Part shown: one piece after another, positions 9,458 to 18,845 of the stretch | Numbering within the stretch: the first letter of the stretch is position 1 | How the letters are laid out: every line of letters starts with the position of its first letter | Assembly (NCBI RefSeq): GCF_017876115.1 | Contig: NZ_JAGINO010000018.1 | Coordinates: forward strand, 62,001 to 126,000 | Reading direction: 5' to 3' | Length of the DNA stretch: 64,000 bases | DNA from: Azospirillum picis | GTDB taxonomy: Bacteria > Pseudomonadota > Alphaproteobacteria > Azospirillales > Azospirillaceae | Notes under the pieces: generated by a model | Database searches by the model: none | What the model saw: the letters and a program-made list of their open reading frames with translations, nothing else | What the model was told of the DNA's origin: nothing | Program-made: the position numbers and the translations under genes

Positions 9458-10234
9458 ATGGCCTCGCACCTGTCGACCGACGACCTCGAAGACCGCCTGC
9501 GCATGGAGTTCGTGGACGATGCGCGCGACCGGCTCGACCTGATGAACGTGACCCTGGCCGACCGGGTCAAAGGCCTGCGCACCGATGCCGACGCCATCGG
9601 CGTGCTGCGCCTGGAAGCCCACAACTTCAAGGGCATGGGCACCAGCTTCGGCTATCCAACCGTCAGCCTCGTCGCGCACCGCCTGGAGGATTATCTCAGC
9701 GGGCTGAAGCGGCTGGACGAGAGGCAGATCACCGACGCACAGATTTTCATCGACCGCATCTCCGAACTGGTCGACCGTGCCGAGCAGCCGCTGCTGGCCG
9801 AAACCAACCGGATCATCCGGGCGCTGCCGGTCCGTTACGAGTTCCAGGTCACCGACGTCGAGGTCCGCAACGTCGAGATCATGCTGGTGACCCCGTCCAA
9901 GGTCGTCGCCAAGAAGCTGGGCACGGAGCTGGCGGCCTGCGGCTTCCGCACCATGACGGTGACCGATCCGATCGAATCGATCAGCCTTGCCGTGCGCGTG
10001 CCGCCGGACATGGTCATCGCGTCGATGGTGATGGACGGGTTGTCCGGGCTCGACCTGATCCGCGGCCTGCGCGCCATGAGCGTCACCCACCATGTGCCGA
10101 TGGCCCTGCTGACCTCGCTCGACCTCGACCATCCGTCGCTGAAGGAAATTCCGCACGGCGTCTCCGTCATCCGCGTCGGCGGGCATTTCGGCGACGACTT
10201 CGCGGCCGTGGTGGCCAGGCATAATCTCGGCTGA
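9458..10234 (+). CDS. Hpt-domain protein fused to a degenerate receiver domain
   Basis: A 258-residue soluble protein. The N-terminal half is helical and carries RLEAHNFKGMGTSFG; His55 in the HxxKG context is the likely phosphotransfer histidine of an Hpt domain. Residues about 130-258 resemble a response-regulator receiver (IMLVTPSKVVAKKLGTELAACGF, then PPDMVIASMVMDGLSGLDLIRGLR). The position where the phospho-acceptor Asp should sit holds Ser189, and the N-terminal acidic pair is missing. I infer a signalling adaptor that can receive a phosphate on His55 but whose receiver half is a binding module. No histidine kinase is adjacent. ATG at 9458 is preferred over the earlier frame start at 9416. 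Confidence 0.65.
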   Translation: MASHLSTDDLEDRLRMEFVDDARDRLDLMNVTLADRVKGLRTDADAIGVLRLEAHNFKGMGTSFGYPTVSLVAHRLEDYLSGLKRLDERQITDAQIFIDRISELVDRAEQPLLAETNRIIRALPVRYEFQVTDVEVRNVEIMLVTPSKVVAKKLGTELAACGFRTMTVTDPIESISLAVRVPPDMVIASMVMDGLSGLDLIRGLRAMSVTHHVPMALLTSLDLDHPSLKEIPHGVSVIRVGGHFGDDFAAVVARHNLG

Positions 10235-10365
10235 GACGGGCTCGGCTGAGAAGGGTGCGGCCGGACAAGGCTTGGCTGAACGTCATCGTCACATAGCCGC
10301 GCTTGCGCTGCCGGGAAGCGCCATGTTAGGCGTCGGGCCGGTCAACAGGCTGGAGCAGCGCCCGC

Positions 10366-11250
10366 ATGACGGAAGTCCTTCGCCGCTACGGCCCGGTGCT
10401 GACCGGGCTGATCCTGCTGGCGGTCGCGGTGTGGCTGGCCCTGCTGGTGGTCCTGCCGCAGGTGATGATGATCGGCTTTTCCTTCCGGCCGTCGCTGCCG
10501 CCATCGAGGATCGGCGGGCCGGAGGACGTGTTCACGATCAGGAACTACCTGACGCTTTGGACCAACCAGATCCATCTGACGATCTTCCTGAAGACGATCT
10601 GGGCCAGCGCGCTGGTCACCCTGGCGACGTTGGCGGTGTGCTATCCGGTGGCCTTCTACCTGGCGCAGGTGGCGTCGAAGCGGCGGTTGCCGATCCTGGT
10701 CCTGATGCTGGTGATCCCCTTCTGGATCAACGAACTGCTGCGGACCTTCGCCTGGTACATCATCCTCGCCTTCAACGGGCCGCTGAACGCGCTGCTGCTG
10801 GGGCTGGGGATCATCGACGAACCGCAGCGCTTCCTAGGCGGCGACGGCGGTGTGATCGTCGGCATGGTCTACGTCTACATCCTGTTCATGGTGTTCCCGC
10901 TCTACAATGCCATCGAATCGCTCGACCGCAACCAGATCGAGGCGGCGCGGGACCTCGGGGCCGGCTGGCTGCGCATCCACCGCCGCATCGTGCTGCCCCA
11001 TGCCAAGCCCGGCATCGCGGTGGGCTGCATCATGACCTTCATGCTGGCGGCCGGCAGCTACGCCGTGCCGGCGCTCCTGGGCGGGCCGAACAGCCGCTGG
11101 TTCACCGAGATCATCTACAACTGGTTCTTCGAGGGCGGGAACTGGAACCAGGGCGCGGCCTATGCCTTCATCCTGCTGGTGCTGTGCATCGCCTTCATCC
11201 TGGCCGCGATGAAGCTGTTCCGGGTCGGGCTGGCCGATATCGCGAAGTGA
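10366..11250 (+). CDS. ABC transporter permease, spermidine/putrescine type (PotB-like)
   Basis: A 294-residue inner-membrane protein with about six transmembrane segments. The first follows the N-terminus (GLILLAVAVWLALLVVLPQ). The cytoplasmic EAA loop EAARDLGAGWLRIHRRIVLPHAKPGI contacts the ATPase. Overall organisation matches PotB-type permeases that import polyamines or related solutes. It is followed after 40 bp by a PotC-like partner. Neither an ATPase nor a binding protein is next to the pair in this window, so the substrate cannot be assigned. Confidence 0.85.
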   Translation: MTEVLRRYGPVLTGLILLAVAVWLALLVVLPQVMMIGFSFRPSLPPSRIGGPEDVFTIRNYLTLWTNQIHLTIFLKTIWASALVTLATLAVCYPVAFYLAQVASKRRLPILVLMLVIPFWINELLRTFAWYIILAFNGPLNALLLGLGIIDEPQRFLGGDGGVIVGMVYVYILFMVFPLYNAIESLDRNQIEAARDLGAGWLRIHRRIVLPHAKPGIAVGCIMTFMLAAGSYAVPALLGGPNSRWFTEIIYNWFFEGGNWNQGAAYAFILLVLCIAFILAAMKLFRVGLADIAK

Positions 11251-11290
11251 GAGGGCGAAATGAGGATTGCCGCATGACGGACCGCGAACC

Positions 11291-12112
11291 ATGAGCGCCG
11301 ACCGCTTCCGCCGTGCCGTGACCGGCGCCTATCTGGTGCTGTTCTTCGCCTATCTGTTCCTGCCGCTGGCCGTGATGGCGGCGGCGACCTTCAACAGCAG
11401 CCGCTTCCCGACGGTGACCCCGTGGATGGGCTTCACGCTCGGCTGGTTCCAGGCCTTGTGGCAGGACGACCGCATGTGGTCGGCGCTCGGCACCAGCCTG
11501 CTGGTCGGGGCGGGGGTGATCCTGGTGGCAGTGCCGCTGGGGTTGGCGGCGGCGTTGCTGCTCGACCGGCTGCACAGCCGGGCCAAGACCTTCCTCTACG
11601 CCCTGATGGTATCGCCGCTGCTGACGCCGGGGGTGATCGTCGGCATTTCCACGCTGGTGTTCTGGCGGGAATGGTTCGGGGTGACCGGCGGGCTGTTCCT
11701 GACGGTCGTCGCCCAGTCCAGCTTCATCGCCGCCTATGCCATGCTGATGTTCGCGGCGCGGCTGGAGCGCTTCGATCCCGCCCTGGAAGAGGCGGCGCTC
11801 GACCTCGGCGCCACGCATGGGCAGGTCTTCCGGCGCATCACGCTGCCCTACCTGAGCCCGGCCATCCTGTCGGCGGCCCTGCTGGCCTTCCTGCAGAGCT
11901 TCGAGAACTACAACACCACGCTGTTCGTGCGCGGGCTGGACACCACCTTGACCATCTACATCGCGACCAAGGTCCGTACCGGCCTGACCCCGGCGGTCAA
12001 TGCGCTGTCGCTGGTGCTGATCGTGCTGACCGTGCTCGGCGCGGTCGTCTACGAGATCCTGCGCCGGCGCGACGAGCGCCGGCAGGCAGGATCCGCAGCG
12101 GCGACCGTTTAG
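11291..12112 (+). CDS. ABC transporter permease, spermidine/putrescine type (PotC-like)
   Basis: A 273-residue permease with about six membrane helices, beginning with LVLFFAYLFLPLAVMAAATFN. Its EAA loop is EAALDLGATHGQVFRRITLPYLSPAI. It is the natural heterodimer partner of the PotB-like protein just upstream. ATG at 11291 is preferred over 11267. Its TAG stop overlaps the stop of the convergent acidic gene by 4 bp. The ATPase and periplasmic receptor must be encoded elsewhere, or the pair is the remnant of a larger operon; the sequence cannot tell which. Confidence 0.85.
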   Translation: MSADRFRRAVTGAYLVLFFAYLFLPLAVMAAATFNSSRFPTVTPWMGFTLGWFQALWQDDRMWSALGTSLLVGAGVILVAVPLGLAAALLLDRLHSRAKTFLYALMVSPLLTPGVIVGISTLVFWREWFGVTGGLFLTVVAQSSFIAAYAMLMFAARLERFDPALEEAALDLGATHGQVFRRITLPYLSPAILSAALLAFLQSFENYNTTLFVRGLDTTLTIYIATKVRTGLTPAVNALSLVLIVLTVLGAVVYEILRRRDERRQAGSAAATV

Positions 12113-12351
12113 TCCTCGTCGGACTCGTCGGCATCCGCCTCGATCTGGGCGGCAAGATCACGCAGCATGTCGATGACGTCCTCGTGGCTGGTCTCGTCCA
12201 CGGCGGCGTTCACGGCAGCCTCGATCATGGCGACGGCGATGTAGGGGCCGAGCGGGCCGCCTTCCTTGATCGCCTCGTCCAGGTGCTTCTCGGCGACCGA
12301 CAGCGCCTTCTCGAACAGCGCTTCGGCCGTCTGGTTGGTGTCCTTGCTCAT
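12109..12351 (-). CDS. Small acidic protein of unknown function
   Basis: An 80-residue protein beginning MSKDTNQTAEALFEKAL and ending in an Asp/Glu-rich tail (EADADESDED). It is predicted all-helical and soluble, with no membrane segment or cysteine. I do not recognise a family. It is convergent with the permease gene upstream, overlapping at the stop codons, and divergent from the thioesterase gene at 12515. The start at 12351 is preferred because the upstream 68-codon extension is basic and poor in structure. Codon use is typical of the neighbours, which supports it as real. Confidence 0.65.
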   Translation of the reverse strand: MSKDTNQTAEALFEKALSVAEKHLDEAIKEGGPLGPYIAVAMIEAAVNAAVDETSHEDVIDMLRDLAAQIEADADESDED

Positions 12352-12514
12352 CGTCCGGTCCGTTGCGGAGGGTTGGTCCGACTCCAATAACACGCTCCAT
12401 CGGCGGTTGGCGCGGGAATTCGCGAGGAAGGCAGCAATTTGGGGCGGACTTGCGCCCCCGGTTTCCGTACGCCACAGTACGGGCCCCAGACGACCCACAC
12501 GGCAGGTGATCGAC

Positions 12515-12952
12515 ATGACCGGAACGCCCGATCCGCACCAACCCGATCTCGCCAATCCCGAGGGCTATCGCATCTGGTGGGAGGAGCGCGTGCGCTTCGC
12601 CGATCTCGACGCGGTGGGGCACGTCAACAACAACGCCATCGGCGTCTATTTCGAACAGGCGCGGGTCGCCATGCTGCATGATTGCGGCGGCTTCCGCGAC
12701 GACAGCGCATGGACGGCCGTGCTTGCCCGCAGCGTGATCGACTACAAGGCGGAACTGCTCTATCCCAACACCGTGCGCATCGGTACGCGCGTCCTGCGGC
12801 TGGGCACCAGTTCACTGACGCTCGGCTGCGCCATCTTCCTGGGCAATCGCTGCATCGCCACGCAGGAGGCGGTGGTGGTGATCGTCGACAAGGTCGCCCA
12901 CCGGCCGACCCCGATCCCGGAACCGTTGCGCGCCAGGCTCGCGGCGGCGTAA
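12515..12952 (+). CDS. Acyl-CoA thioesterase, 4HBT hotdog family
   Basis: A 145-residue single hotdog-fold protein. The motif RFADLDAVGHVNNNAIGVYFEQAR contains the catalytic Asp and the following His-Val-Asn-Asn of 4-hydroxybenzoyl-CoA-type thioesterases. The sheet continues with VIDYKAELLYPNTVRIGTRV and ends with a conserved ATQEAVVVIVD strand. It hydrolyses an acyl-CoA that cannot be specified from sequence. AGGTGA lies 5 nt upstream of the ATG. The rlmD-like gene follows after 41 bp, possibly co-transcribed. Confidence 0.85.
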   Translation: MTGTPDPHQPDLANPEGYRIWWEERVRFADLDAVGHVNNNAIGVYFEQARVAMLHDCGGFRDDSAWTAVLARSVIDYKAELLYPNTVRIGTRVLRLGTSSLTLGCAIFLGNRCIATQEAVVVIVDKVAHRPTPIPEPLRARLAAA

Positions 12953-12993
12953 AGGGAGCGCGGATTTCGCCACGCACCAACCGGACCCCTGCC

Positions 12994-14316
12994 ATGACGC
13001 GCCCCGCCAAGCGCTCCGTCCCGAACCGGCGCCAGCCGTCCCGAGCATCCGCCGAGGCGCGGGAGGTCGATGTCGTCGTCACCGATGTCGGCGCCCGCGG
13101 CGACGGCATCGCCCAGGCGGACGGGCTGCGTCTGTTCGTTCCCTACACCGTCACCGGCGACCATGTCCGTGTACGCGTGGCCGCCGGCGCGGAGAAGGGG
13201 GAGGGGGGCGTACGGGCCGACGTGGTCGAAATCCTGGCGCCGGGTCCCGGACGCCGGACCCCGCCCTGCCGTCATTTCGGGCGGTGCGGCGGCTGTACGC
13301 TCCAGCACATGGACGAGGCGACGTACGCCGCCTGGAATGTCGGGCTGGTGCGCGGTGTGCTTGAGCGGGCCGGGTTGAGCGGCGTGCCGTTGGAACCGCT
13401 GTCGCGGACGCCGCCGGGGGCACGGCGCCGTGCCCGCTTCGCCGCCCTCAAGCGTGGCGGGCGGGTCTGGTTCGGCTTCAATGAACGGCAGAGCCACCGG
13501 CTGGTCGACCTGGAGGAATGCCCGGTCCTGTCGCCGCGGCTCTTCGCCCTGGTGGACCCTTTGCGCCGCCTGCTGACGGCGCTGCTGCCCGACGGCGGTG
13601 GCGCCGATCTGGTGCTGACGGACCTGGAGGGAGGCGCCGACCTGCTGCTGGTCGGGCCGCGCAGCCTCGACCTGGCGGCGCGCGAGGCCCTGGTCAGCTT
13701 CGAGCCGGAGCGTGTCGCCCGCATCGCGTGGCAGCCCACCGACCGCGCGACGGCCGAACCGGTTGCCAACCGACGGCCCGCCTTTGTTCGTTTCGCAGGC
13801 GTTCCGATCCAGCCGCCGTCCGGTGCCTTCCTTCAGGCCAGTGCCGACGGCGAGGCGGCCCTGGTCGCTGCGGTGCGCGAGGGGGTGGGGGAGGCCGGCC
13901 GCATCGCCGACCTGTTCGCAGGCATCGGCACCTTTTCCGTTCCGCTTGCGCAACGGGCCGCCGTCCATGCCGTGGAAGGTGACGACGCCGCGGTGACGGC
14001 GCTGGCGCGCGCGGTGCAGGGCTTGCGGCTGACGGTGGAACGGCGCGACCTGTTCGAGAACCCGCTGACGGTCAAGGAACTCAACCGGTACGACGCCGTG
14101 GTCTTCGACCCGCCGCGGGCCGGTGCGGCCGCCCAGGCCGCCGCGCTGGCAGGCAGCAGGGTGCCGCGGGTGGTCGGCGTCTCCTGCAACCCGGCCAGCT
14201 TCGCCCGCGACGCGCGGGTGTTGGCCGACGGCGGCTTCCGCCTCGTGAAGGTCTGGCCGGTCGACCAGTTCCTATGGTCGGCCCATGTGGAACTGGTCGG
14301 CCTGTTCGAGCGGTGA
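12994..14316 (+). CDS. rlmD: 23S rRNA (uracil-5-)-methyltransferase, RumA/RlmD family
   Basis: A 440-residue RNA methyltransferase. Order of parts: basic N-terminus, TRAM domain (about residues 28-85, VVVTDVGARGDGIAQADGLRLFVP), then an iron-sulfur cluster set CRHFGRCGGCTLQHM plus the later ECPVL cysteine. The Rossmann methyltransferase has the SAM loop ADLFAGIGTFSVPLA, DPPRAGAAAQ and the catalytic-cysteine motif VGVSCNPASFARD. It methylates a uridine at C5 in 23S rRNA. RlmD versus RlmC cannot be separated by sequence alone, so the symbol is provisional. The start at 12994 gives a family-like length. Confidence 0.88.
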   Translation: MTRPAKRSVPNRRQPSRASAEAREVDVVVTDVGARGDGIAQADGLRLFVPYTVTGDHVRVRVAAGAEKGEGGVRADVVEILAPGPGRRTPPCRHFGRCGGCTLQHMDEATYAAWNVGLVRGVLERAGLSGVPLEPLSRTPPGARRRARFAALKRGGRVWFGFNERQSHRLVDLEECPVLSPRLFALVDPLRRLLTALLPDGGGADLVLTDLEGGADLLLVGPRSLDLAAREALVSFEPERVARIAWQPTDRATAEPVANRRPAFVRFAGVPIQPPSGAFLQASADGEAALVAAVREGVGEAGRIADLFAGIGTFSVPLAQRAAVHAVEGDDAAVTALARAVQGLRLTVERRDLFENPLTVKELNRYDAVVFDPPRAGAAAQAAALAGSRVPRVVGVSCNPASFARDARVLADGGFRLVKVWPVDQFLWSAHVELVGLFER

Positions 14317-14357
14317 GGCGAGCTGGATGAGGCCGGGTGGATGAGGTTGGCCGGCGC

Positions 14358-15569
14358 TCAGTCGAGCTGCAGGACGATGGCCTTCAGGTAGGCGGACTCC
14401 GGCAGGTGCGGGTGGACCGGGTGGTCGGGGCCGGCGCCGGCGCTGCGCAGGATGCGCCCGCTGCGGCCGGCGTCCGTCAGGCCGCGGGCGACCTGCTCGG
14501 CGAAGGTCGGCGGGTCGACGTTGTGGCTGCAGGAGCCGCAGAGCAGATAGCCGCCGGGGGCGGTGATCTTCGCCGCCAGACGCGCCATCTTGCGGTACGC
14601 GCGGCAGCCGACGGCGAGATCCTTCTTCGACTTCACGAAGGCCGGCGGGTCGGCGACCACCACCTGGAAGGTTTCGCCGGCGGCGTTCAGCCGCTCCAGC
14701 TCCTGGAAGGCGTCGGCCTTGCGGGCCTCGAAGCGGTCGGCGACGCCGTTCGCCTCGGCGGCGCGGGTGGCGTTCTCCAGGGCCAGGGCGGAACGGTCGA
14801 CGGCGATCACCTGGGTGGCGCCGGCCACCGCGCACTGGATGCCGAAGCCGCCATTGTAGCTGAAGAAGTCGATGGCCCGGCCACCCTTGGCGAGCGAGGC
14901 GATGAAGGCGCGGTTGTCGCGCTGGTCGTAGAACCAGCCGGTCTTCTGGCCGTCCAGCGGGTTGGCGAAGAAGGTCACGCCGTTCTCTTCCAGCCGGATC
15001 GGGCCGTCGATCTCACCCTTGGCCAGCCGGGTTTCCTCCGTCAGCCCTTCCAGCGCGCGCTGGGTGCTGTCGTTGCGCAGGATGACCGCGCGCGGCGCCA
15101 TCACCTCGTCGATGGCCGCCAGGATGTCGTCGATCCGGCGGTCCATGAAGACGGAGTTGGCCTGCACCGTCACCACGTCGTCGAAGCGGTCGACGATCAG
15201 GCCGGGCAGCCCGTCGGCCTCGGCATGGACGACGCGGTAGAAGGGACGGGAGAACAGGCGGTCGCGCAGCTCCACCGCGCGGCGAAGCCGGCCGGCGATG
15301 AAGGCATGGTCCACCACGGTCGCCGGATCGCCCGACAGGTGCCGGGCGGCGATCAGCGTGTGCGGATTGAAGGTGTAGATGCCCAGCGGCGTCCCGCCGG
15401 GGTCCAGCAACCGCACCGGGCTGCCGGGCGGCACCGCCTTGGCGGTGTTGTCCATCTGGACTTCGTTGGAATAGACCCAGGGATGCCCATGCATGACGCG
15501 CCGCTGGCGGCCGGCCTGCAGGTGGATCGCCGGGTATTTCTTGACGGGTTTGGTGCCGGTGTCGCTCAT
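14358..15569 (-). CDS. rlmI: 23S rRNA (cytosine-C5) methyltransferase, RlmI family
   Basis: A 403-residue SAM-dependent methyltransferase. It has an N-terminal PUA domain (AIHLQAGRQRRVMHGHPWVYSNEV), a central strand-rich part, then a Rossmann fold with AIDFFSYNGGFGIQCA for SAM binding and the catalytic DPPAFVKSKKDL loop. A late GGYLLCGSCSHNVD strand is conserved. It methylates cytosine 1962 of 23S rRNA in characterised homologues. It is convergent with the rlmD-type gene (41 bp between stops), so two rRNA methyltransferases meet tail to tail. The start at 15569 was chosen over 15605 for family length. Confidence 0.88.
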   Translation of the reverse strand: MSDTGTKPVKKYPAIHLQAGRQRRVMHGHPWVYSNEVQMDNTAKAVPPGSPVRLLDPGGTPLGIYTFNPHTLIAARHLSGDPATVVDHAFIAGRLRRAVELRDRLFSRPFYRVVHAEADGLPGLIVDRFDDVVTVQANSVFMDRRIDDILAAIDEVMAPRAVILRNDSTQRALEGLTEETRLAKGEIDGPIRLEENGVTFFANPLDGQKTGWFYDQRDNRAFIASLAKGGRAIDFFSYNGGFGIQCAVAGATQVIAVDRSALALENATRAAEANGVADRFEARKADAFQELERLNAAGETFQVVVADPPAFVKSKKDLAVGCRAYRKMARLAAKITAPGGYLLCGSCSHNVDPPTFAEQVARGLTDAGRSGRILRSAGAGPDHPVHPHLPESAYLKAIVLQLD

Positions 15570-15620
15570 GGACCCGCATCCTAGCGGCAAATCGCCGCCG
15601 CGCAATGGGAGAGCGGGCGG

Positions 15621-16145
15621 CTATTCCGCCTCGCGCCGTCCGGCCGGCTCCGCCGGGTGGTTGTCGTTCACCACGGGAAGATGCTTGCAGAACCGGATTG
15701 TTTCCTGGCGATGCCCTTCGACGCGGAAGCAGTCGGGAATCGGGTTCCGGCGGGAGTCCGCCGGGATGTATCGTTCCGGCAGCGTGGTGTGGATGGCGGC
15801 GCAGCCGAGCCCGCGCGCCAGCCCCTCCATCGCCTGCAGCAGGGTGCCCGCGACCCCGGCCACGTCGAACAGGTCGAGCACCACGAAGTTGTCCACGCTG
15901 AGCACGCGGCCGTGTTGCAGTTGCGGTTCGACCGCATAGGTGAACAGCCCGTGCAGGTACCCGTGCGCGGTCTGCACGGTCATGATGCCGGTGCGGGACG
16001 CCGCGGCGTTCGTGTCGTCGAGCAGCACTGCGGCAAAAGCGCGCCATTGATCCACAGCCAATCCGGGCAGGATGGCGCAGACCAGCGGATAGGCCTGGTC
16101 GATCTGGCGTCGACCAAGGGGTTTTACGATAAAATCGTCGTCCAT
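15621..16145 (-). CDS. GNAT-like N-acetyltransferase divergent from ccoN
   Basis: A 174-residue protein starting MDDDFIVKPLGRRQIDQAYPL. The layout of strands and the central segment VSVDNFVVLDLFDVAGVAGTLLQAMEGLARGLGCAAI are like a GNAT fold, with the usual helix after the core strand, but the canonical Q/RxxGxG/A acetyl-CoA loop is not clear. It ends with a positively and negatively charged tail. Its start faces the ccoN operon across 261 bp containing an anaerobox. It could therefore be co-regulated with the oxidase. The substrate is unknown. Confidence 0.55.
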   Translation of the reverse strand: MDDDFIVKPLGRRQIDQAYPLVCAILPGLAVDQWRAFAAVLLDDTNAAASRTGIMTVQTAHGYLHGLFTYAVEPQLQHGRVLSVDNFVVLDLFDVAGVAGTLLQAMEGLARGLGCAAIHTTLPERYIPADSRRNPIPDCFRVEGHRQETIRFCKHLPVVNDNHPAEPAGRREAE

Positions 16146-16203
16146 TTCAGTCCGGCCGATTGCAAGGACGCTGAACGATGGCAGCGGGCGCGGGAAAGGG
16201 TCG

Positions 16204-16217
16204 TTGACGTAGATCAA
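16204..16217. promoter_or_regulatory. FNR/FixK-type anaerobox between the GNAT gene and ccoN
   Basis: TTGACGTAGATCAA matches nine of ten positions of TTGAT-N4-ATCAA. It lies 190 bp upstream of the ccoN start and 59 bp upstream of the divergent GNAT start. cco operons are classic FixK/FNR targets in alphaproteobacteria. Confidence 0.8.
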
Positions 16218-16406
16218 TGTTGCTGCGGCCACCCGTACACATAGTGGCCGCATTGGAGACAGGCGCGCCCGGCGTCCGTTTTGGCATTCCCCCCATCCCG
16301 GTGCTTCCGGGTGCAACCTGTCCCGCTCCTTAACAGCAAGTACCCAGTGGTGGTGCGACCCAGAAGGCGCGGCCGGTGGCCGCCCGGGGCAAACGGGAGA
16401 GATTGT

Positions 16407-17903
16407 ATGACATCAGCGACTCTGACTTCAGGGGCCACCCTGGGCAGCCAGCGGGTGTCGGAAGAAGTGCGTTACAATGAAGACGCCATCCGACTCTTCG
16501 TGATCGCTGCAGTGTTCTGGGGCGTTGTCGGTTTCCTTGCCGGCACCTTCATCGCTCTGCAGTTGGCTTTTCCGGCGCTGAATCTCGGGCTGGAGTGGAC
16601 GAGCTTCGGGCGCCTGCGCCCCGTCCACACCTCGGCCGTGATCTTCGCGTTCGGCGGCAACGTGCTGTTCGCCACCTCGCTGTACACCGTGCAGCGGACC
16701 TGCCGCCAGTTCCTCTTCGGGGGTGAAGGACTGGCGAAGTTCATCTTCTGGAACTACAACGTCTTCATCGTGCTCGCGGCGCTGAGCTATGTCCTGGGCT
16801 ACACCCAGGGCAAGGAATACGCCGAGCCCGAATGGATCCTCGATCTCTACCTGACCGTCATCTGGGTGCTGTACGCCGTCCAGTTCATCGGCACGGTGAT
16901 GACGCGGCGCGAGTCGCACATCTACGTGGCGAACTGGTTCTTCATGGCGTTCATCCTGACCGTCGCCATCCTGCACATCGGCAACAACGTCAACCTGCCG
17001 GTTTCGCTGACCGGCATGAAGTCCTACAGCTTCGTGGCGGGCGTGCAGAGCGCGATGGTGCAGTGGTGGTACGGGCACAACGCGGTGGGCTTCTTCCTGA
17101 CCGCCGGCTTCCTGGGCATCATGTATTACTTCGTGCCCAAGCGCGCCGAGCGGCCGGTCTATTCCTACCGCCTGTCGATCGTCCACTTCTGGACCCTGAT
17201 CTTCCTCTACATCTGGGCCGGCCCGCACCACCTGCACTACACCTCCCTGCCGGACTGGGCGCAGACGCTGGGCATGACCTTCTCGGTCATGCTGTGGATG
17301 CCCTCCTGGGGCGGCATGATCAACGGCATCATGACCCTGTCCGGGGCCTGGGATAAGCTGCGCACCGACCCCGTGCTCCGCTTCCTGGTCACCTCGGTCG
17401 CCTTCTACGGCATGTCGACCTTCGAAGGGCCGCTGATGTCGGTCAAGCCGGTCAACGCCCTGTCGCACTACACCGACTGGACCGTCGGCCACGTGCACTC
17501 CGGCGCGCTCGGCTGGGTCGCCTTCATCTCCTTCGGCGCGATCTACTTCCTGGTCCCGGTGCTGTGGAAGCGCTCGCAGCTCTACAGCCTGCGTCTGGTC
17601 AGCTACCACTTCTGGACCGCCACCATCGGCATCGTGCTCTACATCACCGCCATGTGGGTGTCGGGCATCATGCAGGGCCTGATGTGGCGCGCCTACGACA
17701 ACCTGGGCTTCCTCCAGTACTCCTTCGTCGAGACGGTGGCGGCGATGCACCCGTTCTACGTGATCCGTGCGATGGGTGGCGTCCTGTTCGTCGCCGGTGC
17801 CCTCATCATGGTCTACAACCTGTGGCGCACGGCGCGGGGCGATGTCCGCATCGAGAAGCCCTATGTCACCACCCCGCATAAAGCGGCGGTCGGCGCGGCC
17901 TGA
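16407..17903 (+). CDS. ccoN: Cytochrome cbb3 oxidase subunit I
   Basis: The 498-residue catalytic subunit of the high-affinity cbb3 terminal oxidase in the inner membrane, with about twelve helices. Heme and copper ligands can be seen in [10 protein letters not shown] (low-spin heme), [11 protein letters not shown] and AGPHHLHY (CuB), and [12 protein letters not shown] (heme ligands). It reduces O2 to water at the heme b3-CuB centre. GGGAGA lies 7 nt upstream of the ATG. It is first in the ccoNOQP operon and has an anaerobox upstream. Confidence 0.98.
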   Translation: MTSATLTSGATLGSQRVSEEVRYNEDAIRLFVIAAVFWGVVGFLAGTFIALQLAFPALNLGLEWTSFGRLRPVHTSAVIFAFGGNVLFATSLYTVQRTCRQFLFGGEGLAKFIFWNYNVFIVLAALSYVLGYTQGKEYAEPEWILDLYLTVIWVLYAVQFIGTVMTRRESHIYVANWFFMAFILTVAILHIGNNVNLPVSLTGMKSYSFVAGVQSAMVQWWYGHNAVGFFLTAGFLGIMYYFVPKRAERPVYSYRLSIVHFWTLIFLYIWAGPHHLHYTSLPDWAQTLGMTFSVMLWMPSWGGMINGIMTLSGAWDKLRTDPVLRFLVTSVAFYGMSTFEGPLMSVKPVNALSHYTDWTVGHVHSGALGWVAFISFGAIYFLVPVLWKRSQLYSLRLVSYHFWTATIGIVLYITAMWVSGIMQGLMWRAYDNLGFLQYSFVETVAAMHPFYVIRAMGGVLFVAGALIMVYNLWRTARGDVRIEKPYVTTPHKAAVGAA

Positions 17904-17924
17904 CGCTAGGGAAGGATGCGAGAA

Positions 17925-18665
17925 ATGGCTCAGGAAAAGAAAGGCTTCAGCCACGACCTGATCGAGCGGAACACGCTTCTGCTCATCGTGCTCGTGCTGA
18001 TCACCGTGTCGATCGGCGGTCTGGTTCAGATCGTTCCGCTCTTCACCATCGAGTCGACCATCGAGAAGGTGGAGGGGGTGCGTCCCTACTCCCCGCTCGA
18101 ACTGGCCGGCCAGAACATCTACTACCGCGAAGGCTGCTACAACTGCCACAGCCAGCAGATCCGTCCGTTCCGTGACGAGGTCGAGCGCTACGGCCATTAT
18201 TCGCTGGCCGCGGAGTCGATGTACGACCATCCGTTCCAGTGGGGCTCCAAGCGCACCGGCCCGGATCTGGCCCGCGTCGGCGGCAAGTACTCCAACGACT
18301 GGCAGGTCGCCCACCTGGTGAACCCGCGCGCGGTCGTTCCGGAATCGATCATGCCGACCTACGGCTGGATGAAGGACCGTCCGCTGAGCTATGGCGACAT
18401 CGCCGACCATCTGAAGACCCTGCGGGTCGTCGGCGTTCCCTACACCGACGAGCAGATCGCCAACGCCAAGGCCGACCTGGAAGCGCAGAAGAACCCGGAC
18501 GGCGACACCGCCGGCCTGGCGAAGCGCTACCCGAAGGCCGTCGTCGCGAACTTCACCGGCAACAAGACCGTCACCGAAATGGACGCTCTCGTGGCCTACC
18601 TGCAGGTGCTGGGCACCATGGTGGACTTCACCAAGTACCAGTCGCCGAAGCAGCTCCAGCAGTAA
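17925..18665 (+). CDS. ccoO: Cytochrome cbb3 oxidase subunit II, monoheme cytochrome c
   Basis: A 246-residue membrane-anchored cytochrome c. The N-terminal helix ([20 protein letters not shown]) anchors a periplasmic domain with one heme c motif, [14 protein letters not shown] distal Met in SIMPTYGW is the likely sixth ligand. It passes electrons to CcoN. I start at 17925, where GAAGGA precedes by 8 nt, rather than at 17916 three codons earlier; both are plausible. The gene follows ccoN after 21 bp. Confidence 0.97.
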   Translation: MAQEKKGFSHDLIERNTLLLIVLVLITVSIGGLVQIVPLFTIESTIEKVEGVRPYSPLELAGQNIYYREGCYNCHSQQIRPFRDEVERYGHYSLAAESMYDHPFQWGSKRTGPDLARVGGKYSNDWQVAHLVNPRAVVPESIMPTYGWMKDRPLSYGDIADHLKTLRVVGVPYTDEQIANAKADLEAQKNPDGDTAGLAKRYPKAVVANFTGNKTVTEMDALVAYLQVLGTMVDFTKYQSPKQLQQ

Positions 18666-18680
18666 TCGGGGGAGGAATCC

Positions 18681-18842
18681 ATGGACTTGGATTCGATCAC
18701 GGTGATGCTTCGGTCGTTCTGGACGGTTTGGTTGATGCTGCTGCTGACGGGCATCCTGGTTTACGCCATGTGGCCCGGCAACCGCCGCACCTTCGACGAC
18801 GCCGCCCAGATCCCGCTCAAGGATGATGGTCAGGAGCTTTAG
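18681..18842 (+). CDS. ccoQ: Cytochrome cbb3 oxidase small subunit
   Basis: A 53-residue single-helix protein beginning MDLDSITVMLRSFWTVW, with the membrane span LMLLLTGILVYAMW and a short charged C-terminus (RRTFDDAAQIPLKDD). It is the small stabilising subunit that protects cbb3 oxidase assembly. GGGGGAGGA lies 4-12 nt before the ATG. It sits exactly between ccoO and ccoP, 15 bp after ccoO and 3 bp before ccoP. Confidence 0.95.
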   Translation: MDLDSITVMLRSFWTVWLMLLLTGILVYAMWPGNRRTFDDAAQIPLKDDGQEL

Positions 18843-18845
18843 ACC

